Shown: positions 1 through 11,582 of the stretch, one piece after another | Layout: each line of letters starts with the position of its first letter | Position numbering within the stretch: position 1 is the stretch's first letter | Assembly (NCBI RefSeq): GCF_008831285.2 | Contig: NW_022204750.1 | Coordinates: forward strand, 1 to 32,311 | Direction of reading: 5' to 3' | Length of the DNA stretch: 32,311 bases | Origin: Nymphaea colorata | Lineage: Eukaryota; Streptophyta; Magnoliopsida; Nymphaeales; Nymphaeaceae | The notes under the pieces: model-generated | Told to the model about the DNA's origin: nothing | The model's database searches: none | Seen by the model: only the letters and a program-made list of their open reading frames with translations | Made by a program: the position numbers and the translations under genes

Positions 1-68
1 ACCCCAACCCCCCAACCCCAACCCAACCCCAACCCCAACCCCAACCCCAACCCCAAACCCCAACCCCA
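1..68. repeat. Left telomere, (CCCCAA)n
   Basis: About eleven C4A2 units open the sequence, with a few irregular ones (a C6 block, one CCC, one AAA). This is the complement of the G4T2 telomere repeat of oligohymenophorean ciliates. Together with the opposite repeat at the other end it marks a complete linear macronuclear chromosome. Confidence 0.97.
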
Positions 69-230
69 TTATTCTAAATAACAATCGCCTAATAACCAGC
101 AAAAACAGTGAGAAAAGTATGGTCTGCATTAGAATTACAATCATAATTATTACGCTTAGTTATTCTCATACCGAAAATCTTTGCTCATGCCTGTTTACGG
201 TAAACTGATAATTACCAAAAATAAAAAATA

Positions 231-302
231 CATCCGAGATGGGACTCGAACCCACAACCCTTAGATTAGAAGTCTAATGCTCTACCATTGAGCCACTCGG
301 AC
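231..302 (-). tRNA. tRNA-Arg (anticodon TCT)
   Basis: A full cloverleaf can be folded on the minus strand. It has a 7-bp acceptor stem GTCCGAG/CTCGGAT with one G:U at the end, D stem GCTC/GAGC, anticodon stem TTAGA/TCTAA with loop CTTCTAA, a 5-nt variable loop and T arm GTGGG-TTCGAGT-CCCAT. The anticodon TCT reads AGA (Arg). There is no intron and no encoded CCA; the discriminator base is G. A short run of T lies just beyond the 3' end, as for a Pol III terminator. It sits about 165 bp inside the telomere. Confidence 0.93.
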
Positions 303-430
303 AATCTAACATTCCCCTCTCCCCAAAACTCAAATACTTAATCAATAATCAAAAGCAAACCAGCAATAATAGGCACATAATACCCATATGGCAATGTGAG
401 GAAGGAATAGGATGAAAGTAATATTATGGA

Positions 431-2149
431 TCAACTGTTATTGTTGGCGCTGATTTGGAAACTGTGGTTCACGCTTCTCTTGTTCAAGATGGGCAGGTCC
501 TTGCTCTCCAGCTTCTTGATCTTTTTGGAAAGAGAGCCATAGTTGGTCATTCCGAATCTTCCCAGGATCTCCGAAGGGTGGTCCTTGAAGGGAAGGCCGT
601 CCCAGTTTCCCTTGGAGCCTGTGACGATGCCTGAGATCTTGTCCAGCTATTTGTCACAAGAGATGCATTTCAGCGGTTTTTTCGTGAGAAGAGCATCCTT
701 TTCGTTCTCCTCGTCCTATGAGATCACCAAGATGATTTCCTTAATCTTCGACTAGAGGAAAAGCAAGGCCTTTTTGACTTATACTTGTCGCTTTTAAGGT
801 AAATCAGCTCATTGATCTGCATTATCTTGTCGTCCATGCACTTCACGTACTTGTCGTGTTCGGTTTGGTTCAGCTTTGTGTCCAACCTGGCTTTGATTTC
901 CTTCAAACCGGTGAATATCTCGTCTGCATGTTCTTCACCTTCTCCTAAGTCGAGATACGTTGTTCTCCTTGATCATGGTGGTCAACTAGTTGATGCTCTT
1001 CATCCTGTCGTCTAGCTTCCTTTCATTGAATGAAACCCTATCGTCAATTGTGTCCAATTTTGCCCATAGTTTGACCACTTATGGCTTCAGCTAATTCAGT
1101 TTTTCCCTTATTCCATCCTGGCTGCTCTACTTGCTTTACCTGGGGTCCTTCTTGCCTCCATTTTTGTTCAAAACTTTAGGTTTTCACTATCTATTTGATC
1201 TGAACCTCAAAGAGCTTCATCTTATCACCCCATTTCTCCAAAAAGCTATCGATATTGTTTCTGATTCCTCCGCATCATCGACACAAATGCTGGCCCTCGC
1301 TTCTCCGGTTAGAATTAGTCATCTGGAACCTCTGAGTCTGCTTTTTCGCTATGGACAAACAGAATTGGATGGTTGCTTGAAATAGAAGTATAAGCTGGAC
1401 TTGTCTTGGCAGGGTTGGATATCATAGTGATGCTTGTAAGCCTGCCTGTTGAAAGCTGGGATAATAGGAGAGTTAAGGTTGGATTTGATTTCTTTCTTTA
1501 CTCTTTCTTCGATCTATTTGAAAATCTATACTTCTTTCTTGGCCTGCATTCTCTAAGCTTTTCATTGAGAATTTCCATTTTCTAAATCTTATGGTGTGCG
1601 ATCTTAGTTCACTTTCAATGTGGTGGTTCTTGTCCTTCAGGATTTCGGTTTCCTTGAAGATTTTCTCGGCCTATACCCTATTCTCTTTCTTGTTGATTTC
1701 GTCGTTGAGTCGATTTTGTTCCATAGCGATGAGCTTGACATGACGAGTGATCTCCAAAGTTTCTTTTTCTTTTTCCTTGAATTTCTATGCGAATTGCACT
1801 TGGTTTCTAAACACCTCCTCGCTGAGCTGTTTCAAATCACCTCTGTTTTCCTCCTGGAAGGCCCTGAGAGATGTATGGTTTTCAGCCAGCGCCTCTATCC
1901 GCTGAATGACCTCCTAGAATCTTCTTGCGACGTGACTTTTGTGTTATAAAAATGTTCTTTCAAGTTCTAGCAGTTGGTTAGAATTCTCTTATTTGGCAGA
2001 GTGGGCGTTTAGCTGGTACTGTGATAGCATGGCATCGTGGCGGTTGAGCCTCTTGAGGACTAAGCCAAAGTTTTTGGAGAGGCTGGTCTGGACTATCTAA
2101 CTATGTTCACCAGTTCAAGTTGCTACTCTTCCACAATCACTTCAGACAT
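431..2149 (-). CDS. Coiled-coil protein, DUF4795/QRICH2-like (probable ciliary protein)
   Basis: Starts at ATG 2149 (MSEVIVE) and ends at TGA 431. Most of it is Glu/Lys/Gln-rich coiled coil, for example NRLNDEINKKENR and EERVKKEIK. The C-terminal part has the run KARLDTKLN...HDKYVKCMDDK followed by KPLKCISCDK, which resembles the CISCD(R/K) motif closing the DUF4795 domain of the sperm/cilium protein QRICH2. A role in cilia is inferred from that family only. TAG/TAA codons are in frame throughout. The frame is broken at least six times; clear single-base shortfalls lie in short A runs near 771-775, 1546-1553 and 1603-1607, others between 900 and 1330 and near 2090. A 26-nt GT-AG intron near the start is possible. 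The last ~180 residues read without a break. Confidence 0.6.
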
Positions 2150-3184
2150 TTAGAAAATGATTAGTATTATATATGTAGGATATTCTTTTTGTTCAATGTA
2201 AATAGAGCAACATCTGAACAAATACACAAGGATGAGGATATTTTTCGTTGATTTAAAGTAAAATTATAGTCAATAGGACATGAAAACACATAAAAATGGT
2301 AGCATTATTTGGTACAAATCATTGAAGCCAGACATATAATTATCTTTGTATCCCTTTGCCATTATTCAGCAGGTTGGTCATAACGATTAAGATTGCATCA
2401 CTAACTCTTTTCCTTTCATTACATATAGCAAGAATATATATTTAATTTATCTTTTCTACATTATAGCCCCCTGGCTTCCAAGGCCAAATTCCCCTCTTAT
2501 AAACTTGCAAACTTGAATTAATTAAATCATTTTCTGAACAATTTATCATTCTACTAACTCTTAGCCAACAAGCATATATTTCTAACTCCAAGGGTAACCT
2601 CAAAAAACACTAAACTTTAATATTTTATCATTCCGGAAAAGGATGCACCATCTCACAGAAAACACATCTATTGACAAGATTAAACGACTTCGATGCTCAT
2701 AATCATACTTTGCTTTATTTTCCATCTCAATTTTATTTTTTCCACTTCCGATAAGCATATCCAAACTTCTATTCTTGCGAGTCAATTCCATCTGGATTCT
2801 TCATAATACGCATTTTCTAAGTGATTATCATCAAGAGTTTTATCTTATTAATATTTTAAACCATATATAGCTTCTATGCATGCAATTTTTTATTTCCATC
2901 CATTTTTGAGCATAAATATGCATGTTTCACTATTTTTTCATTCTTTTTTCCCGTGGTTAGTATCTTACTGTTTAGATAACAGATCGGAAAATAAATAGAA
3001 AAACAGACTCATCTTTAAAATTCCTTATGGAAGCAAACTCACATTTGATAATCTTGAGCATCAGATATCTTAAATCCAAATAACTTTTTCCTATCTTTCA
3101 ACGCCATCCACAACCTTATCACTCCTCACCCCTATTTCGATCAAAAAGGAAAAACCTATCTCTTATTGAAATGTGTGAGGGAAT
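2150..3184. other. AT-rich stretch, no gene recognised
   Basis: Long A/T-rich sequence with only short frames on either strand. No conserved domain, tRNA or repeat array was seen. Confidence 0.5.
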
Positions 3185-3541
3185 ATGATCTTTCCGGGGA
3201 CAGGGATACGTGGAAAGTTCGATCATAGTTGGAATGGTATTTGCTGGTAATACATAAAGTTTAAATGGGTTATGTAGTCATTCTACTCATAATATTAAAG
3301 TTAATATAATCTTATGAAGGGAGCATAATGCGCAAGAAACGAAACGAAAACAGATCAAACCAGGAAAGATCAATGGAGAAGACTTTTTAAGGGCCGGACC
3401 GTACGGAGATATTCTCTAAAAGAGAAACAAACATCAGAATCGTGCTAATTTGATAACTCGTCAGAGAAGCTCTCACAATAAACAAACGATACTCAAAACA
3501 ATCTAAACTACTTTGACTTTGCCTTTCTCCATCAATAATGA
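3185..3541 (+). CDS. Hypothetical small basic protein
   Basis: An open frame of 118 residues runs from ATG 3185 (MIFPGTGIRGK) to TGA 3541, with an inner ATG at 3314. The middle is basic (WRRLFKGRTVRRYSLKEK), the end Gln/Asn-rich. Local GC is higher than in the flanks, which is the main reason for listing it. With one stop codon, chance frames of this length are common in AT-rich DNA, so it may not be a gene. No family recognised. Confidence 0.25.
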
Positions 3542-5142
3542 TGTATATGCCTTTACCATTTTGGTAAATTATTCTTTATATATCTTCAGAAGCAAGAACA
3601 TTAAAATCATCAATAAATTATTATTAGTCTAAGGTAGAAATAACTGAGACTTTCACTTGGAGTGGAGCCGGGGATGTCAATAACAAGGGCATAATTTGTC
3701 GGCAAGTTTTAGAAAAGAGTTTGTTGAATAATTATAGAACATTAATGAATTGAGATAAAATGAGTATTCGAGTTGCAGTTAAAAATGATAAAGATTTAAA
3801 AAGGCCCTCAAAGGATTTGCAAGGCGAAAACAGACCTAAAGTATGTCAAAAGTTGAAGATTTTAAAATATTGTCAAGTTAACTTTTAAATTAAGATAAAA
3901 AGGAAAATGAGGCCTTTTGCTGGAACATCCTGAAAATAGAACCGACTAGAAGCCTAAGGGCAAGGTTTCATCGATTAAGAATACAAAAACGGCAATAAAT
4001 AATCTAAATACTAGCATGAGATCATGGAAAGATTTGTTATAAATAACTGGATGGTAGGGATTAGTTAGAGCTATATGATATAAAAATGCATGGATAAAGG
4101 TTTGATTGTATGATTCTTTCTTTTTCATAATTTTATTCCGATTCCCATCTTTTTCAAATTAACGCATCGATTTTCAGTCTTCTTCGCGCTTTTCGAACGG
4201 TGTAGCTGGTAGAAGAGTAATCAAGAAAGATGGGATTGATGATAGCTATAGATTCTCATGGATGGCCTCCTGCCCAATCCGTCGATCGTAAATATATCGG
4301 AAATTTGGAATATTTAAGCTGGTCTTGGATTTCTAAAACAATCAAATGATTTTAAATATTCTATTGATAATCATCAAAATGAGAACACTGTTGTGATTGT
4401 TTTGAAGAAATAATTGAGTTTTTAAACGGAAATTTGAGTTCAGATATTTTAAATAAATGGAAATGAAAAGTAGAATCTTTATGCTAATCATTAATAGCAA
4501 ATGCTATAAAATGATAGCAATTATGATGCCAATCAATTTTCTATTGATTTATAATTAATTTGCCTTTTATCTTCTTTCACAAGGTCTGAACGATCCCACC
4601 GAAAGCATCGAGCACAATTATTCAATCGATAAAGCTTACTTAGTCAATACTAGCTTTATTAATTGAAATCCCACAAATTATAATAGCAAGCCCAACAATA
4701 AAACTTATTCTTTCTTCTTGATCAAATTATATAAAGACTATCCAATTATTTTTGATGATCTTCTAACTAGCTATAGAGAGCTAATGGCATATTCGAAGCA
4801 TTAAGACCTTTATATCGTAAGAAAACATTTGAGATATATGAAAAATTGTATAATTATCAGATGGTAAGAATCAAAATTATTTATTGATAATCGTTTTATT
4901 TTTGGATTATCGATTAATGGATTTGAGATTTCAAATATTTGGAATAGATGTGTAATAAATCACTTTGCAACTCATTAAAATTAATAAAATAAGGGACATG
5001 ATATATAAGCAAACCATTTGCTCAGAAAGGTATCGGATGGACTGTAAGAACCCAATCAGCATGCTTTTTTATCTTATCTTAACAATTCTTCTAAAGACCA
5101 CCCTCAAGTTTCACAAATTTATAATAATTCGAAATAGATAGA
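3542..5142. other. AT-rich stretch, no firm gene
   Basis: Mostly A/T-rich. A short frame from about 4230 (MGLMIAIDSHGWPP...) to a TGA near 4347 looks protein-like but is too short to call. Nothing else recognised. Confidence 0.45.
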
Positions 5143-5511
5143 ATGCAAAAAAACAAAGCAATTCGTCCTCGCAAATACAACTACCTGATATTAAGCGGCC
5201 AGAGCTTTCCTCGTATTGAGTGCAAACTGCTAAACAGTAAAAAATAGGCTGAATTCCATTATCTTCAATTATTAGAACAGCCAAACAAATTTGAACAAAG
5301 TGATAAAAACAGTTAAAATTAGGTTCCTGACAGACACACAGCCAAAAAACCCTCTCCGCTGCATGATGTTATCACATTATTCGCATAGATGCAAGAGGAG
5401 AGCTCCAAACCGCCAGAATTCATTTTCGAGTGTATCGATTGGAAAACACTCCAAAACGACATGTCTACGGATGAATCATAGGCATAGGCCAAGGAATTCT
5501 TTCAGAAATGA
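5143..5511 (+). CDS. Hypothetical protein, 122 aa
   Basis: Open from ATG 5143 (MQKNKAIRPRKYNYLILSG) to TGA 5511 with several TAA/TAG codons read through. Composition is balanced and soluble-looking, with an acidic C-terminal half (PPEFIFECIDWKTL). The frame coincides with a patch clearly richer in G/C than the AT-rich flanks. No signal peptide, membrane segment or known motif. No family recognised; the call rests on length, composition and the GC step. Confidence 0.42.
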
Positions 5512-6500
5512 TCTGTTCAGCTAAGATCTAATCATATGAATGTTCCTTAATCAGCATATATTGCATATGCTACTTGCTGTACTGTGGAGTAAGGTGGATA
5601 GAAATATTTTAATAGTAGTAAAATTAGAAAAATAAGTCTTTGGATTTGTCATCGTGTTGATGGATTGGCCGAAATTACAAAATGATTGTCCCAAATGAGA
5701 GAAGTTGTTGGTTTTGTTCATATAAACATGCTCAAATATAAAAATTTACGTTTTTTGACAAAAGATCATCAATATCCGCAAATGGAGAGCCTGATTAGAG
5801 CCACGCCAATATTCTAGAAATGCAAGTGACTTTGATTATGCTTTTTTCATCCATCCACTTGGAGGCTGGGGAACAAACGCATGGGAAGGAGGATGATCAT
5901 TTTTTTCTAATTGATAACTCATTGGCAAAATAGCTAAATTAGAGGGAAATGAGGATAACTATCCACGCTGATGCAGTTTGGCGAAAAGCTTAACGATTAT
6001 TATTTTCCACTTCAAAGGAGTTGGTTGGATAGGATTAATAATTCCCGAAAAATATGAACCAAACAATCATCAATTTCATCTGAGGCCTATCTTTTATCAG
6101 TTTTATTGATGGTTGTGTCTGAGATAAATAACTTTAATTGTGAGTTATTAATAACAGTTGACGTGGGTTCAAAATAAGAAAAAATGATAAATAATTTCTA
6201 GTTCCCAACTTCCTTTCTTTTGCATATTTTTGCTTGAAGATATGCCCTTTGTATATAGAATAACGCCTTCTTTGGTAGAGGCGCAAGGTATTCAATTGGG
6301 AAGCAATAAAGCCTAAATTAAAGTTAACTTCCACGAGTTGCCATATTTTGAGTCTAAGGACTTTATATTTATCGAGAAAGGGAACATACGGGCCACAGTA
6401 TTTCCAACCGGAAATCGAAAAGGAGTGTTTCGGGAATTTTTTGGTACTAATCCAAAATATTTCTGAATCCTCTATAATAATTAGTTATTCATATCGGAAA
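5512..6500. other. AT-rich stretch, no gene recognised
   Basis: No domain seen on either strand. The plus frame that becomes the next listed gene is open for some distance upstream of ATG 6501 (about 6348 on), so that gene may start earlier, possibly by a short intron. Confidence 0.4.
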
Positions 6501-6845
6501 ATGATCAATAGAAAAAATATTCTCAGCAGGCCTCGGAAATACTCGGAGAGCACCTCAGATATGTTTACTCTCAGGTATGTTTACCACAAGGCTGCCCGCT
6601 CGGCCCAGCTGTCGGAAAAAAATGACAATAAATTGAAGATGAAGTAATCGGGTAGATAACACGAAAAGCAAGTGGAATTATAAAATATGAGTGGTAGTGT
6701 TGTATGCACAGAGAAAATGGGGAATTTCTTTGATTTGGAGGCAAATATGGGTCTGATGGAGGATGATTTCTAATTTGAAATTCTGAAGGAATAGAAATGG
6801 GAAGACTAATCATCAACAAAGGGATAGACTTATCGGAGTTTATGA
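6501..6845 (+). CDS. Hypothetical protein, about 114 aa
   Basis: Frame from ATG 6501 (MINRKNILSRPRKYSES) to TGA 6845. The first half is basic; the second half is acidic (MGNFFDLEANMGLMEDDF). The same frame is open well upstream, so the start is uncertain. A minus-strand frame (6571-6945) overlaps it and cannot be excluded as the true gene. No family recognised. Confidence 0.33.
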
Positions 6846-7904
6846 TCTTTGGTGAAATATACACTAAATTCACCTTTAGAATATGATGTTTATCATATTT
6901 TTTATTGGACTTGACCCCATATATAGCAATCCATCCTTCAAACAAAAAATATTCGCATTATTTTTTTGATATCTTAGATAAAATAGATCAAAAAAGTACC
7001 CTTCCTTAGGCCTTTTGCTGTTTTTAATATTTTTGTCTTATATCGTACAAAAGCAGAAAAATTTAAACGAAAACCAATGTAGTTGGAAAAAGTGAGCAGC
7101 TTGAAGGTTGAAAACATTCAAATATCGAAATGGACCACAAAGAAATGAAATAATCCCACCTCCAGTACCTTTTTTCTGCTCTTTAGCGTGTGAGCTGTAA
7201 AAAATATAAATTTATAAGCCAAAAAGCAAAAAACAAGCTAGCAAAAGCTATTTATGGATGCATAACCAGAATCTGGGCCTCAATTGCGGTACATTGATGT
7301 CCAAATGGCCCCTTTTATATTTGATTTCAGCATGTCAGCGTTTCGGGTAAGTAGCATGGGGCAGCTTTATTTTTAATTCGAAATTATATACTGCGTTTAT
7401 ATGGCTGTTGGAAAAGTCAGCCCATGTATATGCAAAAGCCAAGAGAGTATTGAGAAAAATGAGTATCAATGCGTATTTCCTTTGTTTCGTATCTCGAACA
7501 TGAAGGAAAAACATCAGTTGTGAAATAATGGCCATAATTTCGGATTGGGACCACTCGTATTCGATAGCCAGTATTAACCTATCGTCGAATCACCACTTTC
7601 TAGTGGGCTGGAATGATCGAAAATAAGTAAAATATTGGCTGGAACATGATGTCAAGTTTTATATCGGATCGTCAGTTAATTTAGAAGTTTTGGTTTATTA
7701 AACCATCCTAATCATCACAATTAAAACATGCTTCATTCCTCTTCATTTTTTAGCCATTATCGAGAGGAAACAAGCTTGAACCTTCTCATTGATTTTTTGC
7801 TTTTATTTTAGCTCACATTGATATGTTTATTAAGTTAAATAAAAAATATGAAAGATGACAGGCTTCCATAAATCAATCACACCTTGACCTCCATAAATCC
7901 ATAA
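6846..7904. other. Intergenic, with two adjacent hairpins at 7559-7606
   Basis: No protein gene recognised. At 7562-7584 CGATAG pairs with CTATCG across an 11-nt loop; ATTCGA/TCGAAT (7559-7564 with 7585-7590) can pair outside it. A second hairpin, CCACT-TTCT-AGTGG (7593-7606), follows at once. This could be a structured RNA or chance. Confidence 0.35.
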
Positions 7905-8772
7905 ATGGATTAATCTTAGAGTCTCTAAGGAGCATCGTCGATCTACTACCAAGCCATGAGAGACCTAAAGCTAGTCCATAAGAAAATTGCATCTATCAAG
8001 ATGAGAATGAACCAGATGACGACAAGGAACACCAATTAAAAAAATAGGACTTTGTTTTTGATAGATAAACAACGTTGAGAGAGACCATTTACAAGGAAGA
8101 GTATAATAAAGTGATAACATAAAGAAGGGAACTTCAAAAAGAGAAAGAAACCAGCTAGGCTTAGTTGAAAAAGGTTTATGTCGAAAATAAGAAACAATAA
8201 ATACTCAGGAAGCTCGACAAGGCACGCAAGCATGCAAGCGAGGCAAAATTTAGATCACGTGATAAGGTCAAATAGTCTAGCTTCGAAAACATAAAGAAAA
8301 TTGAGTAGAATAAGCGGAAGGACTTTGAAAAAGACAATAGAAGCATGATACTCTATACTAAAACGAGAAAAAACTTCGAGAAATGATGAGAGGCCTTCAA
8401 AGAGATAGGCAGAAGCAGGCCAAATAGTATTGTTCGCTTCAGACAAAGCTCATATATGCAAGGATACAAGAGAAGTAGAAGTAGCTAACGAAGATAGAAA
8501 GGCAATGTGAGAAGTATGAAAAAAAGTTAAAACATGCTACTAATAAAAAGAATAAAAAAATACATCTCCTCCAAAACCTACGTCAAAACCTTTCCCCATT
8601 TCCAAACATAAGCCATTAAAAGACAACGAATCCTCCAAATCGGTACGATCCCATTCAAGATTGGCAACGATATACTGATCTTATATTATTAGTTGACATA
8701 AATTTAGCAATTCAGTATCAGTTAAGTGCATACCTTTTTGTTATTATTCCACATAAATTTTATTCTAATTGA
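7905..8772 (+). CDS. Coiled-coil protein of unknown function
   Basis: ATG 7905 starts MDXSXSLXGASSIYYQAMRDLK. The product is about 290 residues, almost all Lys/Glu/Arg/Gln helix (EEYNKVITXRRELQKEKE, KLDKARKHASEAKFRS). It ends in a Pro-rich tail (NLSPFPNIS). Two single-base shortfalls must be allowed, both in A runs: an A7 run near 8038-8044 and AAA near 8381. The frame then closes at TGA 8772, only 16 bp before the next gene's ATG, so the true stop may be earlier (a TGA near 8677 in the next frame). No homologue recognised. Confidence 0.5.
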
Positions 8773-8788
8773 TTGCAGCTTGGGGCAA

Positions 8789-10318
8789 ATGACAGCGACC
8801 GTATCAGAAGAGTACAGATGTCTGGTGGACATCCTGACCTGCTTGGTCTGCAAGGACATGGTGACGAAGGCCCATATATGTCCCAACTGTTCCAAATTCT
8901 ACTGTCTGGATTGTATCATCCGTCAGTTAGCCGTCGAATAAAGCTGCATCAACTGCAACAAGTTCCTTTAAGTCTCCATGCTGGTCAATTGCCAGAAGCT
9001 CTGCAGCTAACTCAGCGAAACCCTCGAAAAGGTGAGCTCCAAAAGGCCAGAATCTATCAAACCGCCACACCAAAAATTATCACTCTATTGCAGCAAACAC
9101 AAACTTTAAAAAACTTATTATTGCAAGACCTGTGAAAAACCTTTGTGCTCTGATTGCAGCGTCCTCACGGAAAATGTATCTTGTGTTTTATCTAGCATCG
9201 TGGGCATGAGTTCATTAAGTTGGCATTGATGAGAAATGCCTACGAGGCCAGGATTCACGAGAAAGTTGATGAAATCAATACCGCACAGAAGAATATCGAA
9301 AAGAGGCTGGAGATGGCAGACGTGATCAAAAAGAAAAAGGGAGTTAACAATCAGCAAAATTTAGTCAAATTTTAAAATTCTATGAAATTGGTAATCATTA
9401 ACTTATAAAGCTTAAATAAGAGCTGCGGAAAAATTTGAAAAAAGTTATGGCGTAAGGAGAGAAAAATTTGGAAGCAATAACCGATAAGCTCGAGAAATGG
9501 AATTAAATATTCGACAATTTGATGAAAAGACTTAAGAATTGCTCAAAGGGTAAGTTCGTCGAGCGGGAATACGATGTCCTTGAGAAAGAGCTCATCCAAG
9601 TCCTCGAAGGCATCGATGACGAGAACTAAAACAATAAAAATCACCTAAATTTGGCCAAAATGACGAAGGAAATGCAAATCAGCTATATTCATCCAGTCTA
9701 TGAAGAGTTTATCTTCGTCATCAATGACCTCTCCAGTCGAATCGGAGATTAAGGCTACTTTTACTCGCACAGCATCAAGACCAAAATGGGACTGTAGTGG
9801 AGGCTGAAGATTTACCTGAAGGAATCAACAGTTCAAAGGATAAAAATATTGACCATAGGTAAAACGTACTGATGAAAAAGCATTCCAAAAATGAAGAAGA
9901 GTACTTTGCAGTTTTCATATAATTCGTGAGCGGGTGCGTCTCCACAACTAAGCAAAAATACGCGCTTTCGCTGATAAACCAGGCAGACTATAGCAAAAGC
10001 TTCACCAGGTAGTTTGAGAGTGAGTTTGATATAGGCGAATGCTGGGGGTACGAGCACTTCATGAAGCTTAACCAGATGTACGAGGAGGACTTCTATAGCA
10101 AAGACGATGATTTGCTTGAGATTGTGCTAAAGATATGCCCTAGCAACTACTTCCAAGCCACCAAGGATCAGGAAGCATTCATAAAAGAGAAAAAAATGAT
10201 ACTGTCTCAACAGTAAATGCTGTTAAGCAAGCTAGAGAGCGAAGAGATCAGCCATAAAAAGCTGGCATCAACATCAAGCGTCATCAGTTTGGGTCATCTT
10301 CCAGGCTTATCTTCATGA
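8789..10318 (+). CDS. TRIM37-like E3 ubiquitin ligase (RING, B-box, coiled coil, MATH)
   Basis: Start ATG 8789 gives MTATVSEEYRCL. A RING finger follows (residues ~12-60: CLVC, CPNC, FYCLDC, CINC). Next come a B-box (~100-140: YCSKHK, YYCKTCEKPLCSDC, HRGHEF), a helical coiled coil and a MATH/TRAF domain (GLXWRLKIY, YFAVFI, then DIGECWGYEHF, the most TRIM37-like stretch). Length, about 496 residues, covers only the conserved TRIM37 core. It should transfer ubiquitin to partners bound by the MATH domain. Two 20-nt introns restore the frame exactly: 9176-9195 (GTATCTTGTGTTTTATCTAG, which rejoins the B-box) and 9391-9410 (GTAATCATTAACTTATAAAG). One A is missing in the A run at 9842-9846. An upstream in-frame ATG at 8726 is disfavoured because family members begin just before the RING. 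It ends 97 bp from the convergent phosphotransferase gene. Confidence 0.87.
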
Positions 10319-10414
10319 TTTTTCAAAAAATGATAATATTCCTGTCCTGATAAGCCTTACATATAAAAGCTAAATATCAAAATAAACCCAATTACCATAA
10401 AAAATAATCATCTT

Positions 10415-11582
10415 TCATTCTCTTTTGATTTGGGTGGGATCGAACACATGAAAGATCCGAATATTGAGAGCTTTAGCGATTTGTTGAAACACACTCAAGA
10501 TGAAGAAAGAGTATTCGAAGAAGATGGCTGAGGCCACTCCATAGACTACAAGTCCTCCATTCACGAAGTTCTGTCCAAATAATATATAAACTATATTATT
10601 GGGTTCATACTTGGATAGACGGTTCCGAATATTAGCACAGACGGATGAAATTGCTTGAACTCCATATCAGTTGCCACACAGACAAGCGTATATGTGATGG
10701 TCCTAGCCATGGTGAAGCCGATTCCGATCAGTATCCCCGCAAAATACTTGTCGCAAATGTTGGAATACATGTTGATTGTATATACAGAAAAAGTCAAAAG
10801 AACCAAATGAAGCAAGTCCGAAACTGCTCTTCCGACATCTTTGGTGAAGCTTTAGCCAGCATGAGAAACTATCGAGTAGATTTGAACTAAATTAAGCAAT
10901 TTTTACTCACGCCTCCAAAGACGATGCTGGTGGCTATAATAGTATTCAAGAGATAAGTAGATCCGAAGATAATGATCTTCATCGTCCAGATCTACTGTCC
11001 AAAGATAGCTGAGTAGAATGAGCACAGCCATACCACAGGTATTCCGTCATCAACCGCATTCACTTTACCCAGGATCATGACTCCTCCCGAATAATATTGG
11101 CACCATGCTGACATGTAAAAGGTAAAAGAAACTCCTATTGTGAATACCCAAAGGATCAGTTCAAAGTCACTAAGGCATATCACTCTTGCCATTCCTATGG
11201 AGATAAAGACCAGACAAAGAGCATCGCAGCCGTGATCCATTATCATACCAAGAGGAGTGCAATTATGAATCCTTCGAGCCTGCTTGCCATCCACATTGTC
11301 TAATGTTTGATAAATAAACACAGCTGCTCCGTAGAGGAAGAGAGTCCAGGATGGAGCTGGCTGGTTGAAAGGACGCTGAGAGACTAAAACGATCGTCGCG
11401 ATGACTTGGATAAAGAAGCCAACGAAAGTGATGGTATTGGGTGCCCATGTCTATGGAATTATTTCTACTATTTTTTATGCGATGGGTGACCAGATATACT
11501 TGTAAGATATAGACAGGTCTCCGCCCTTGTATTTGAATCTCCTAATAGCGCATTATCCCTACTAAGTTATATAGCTATTCAT
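10415..11582 (-). CDS. CDP-alcohol phosphatidyltransferase (ethanolamine/choline phosphotransferase, CEPT/EPT1-like)
   Basis: The protein is 375 residues from ATG 11582 to TGA 10415. The family signature DG-x2-AR-x8-G-x3-D-x3-D is complete at residues ~98-120 (DGKQAR...GMIMDHGCD). It transfers phosphoethanolamine or phosphocholine from the CDP-alcohol to diacylglycerol, the last Kennedy-pathway step, in the ER/Golgi membrane. Several hydrophobic segments flank the motif, as expected. The N-terminus (RRFKYKGGDLSISYKY) resembles other eukaryotic CEPTs. Two 20-nt introns, 10887-10906 (GTAAAAATTGCTTAATTTAG) and 10591-10610 (GTATGAACCCAATAATATAG), are needed and sufficient to keep the frame, with no base errors. 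Substrate choice (ethanolamine versus choline) cannot be read from the sequence. Confidence 0.92.

Noticed and set aside
231-302. A suppressor tRNA reading TAA/TAG
   Set aside because: The anticodon is TCT (Arg), so it gives no information on the reassigned codons.
8726-8788. Upstream in-frame ATG giving the RING protein a hydrophobic leader
   Set aside because: TRIM37-type proteins start just before the RING and are cytosolic; the segment is AT-rich like other 5' flanks.
9831-9880. A 50-nt intron in the MATH domain region (9831-9880)
   Set aside because: It would fit the frame, but one missing A at 9842-9846 explains the break without an intron far longer than all others.
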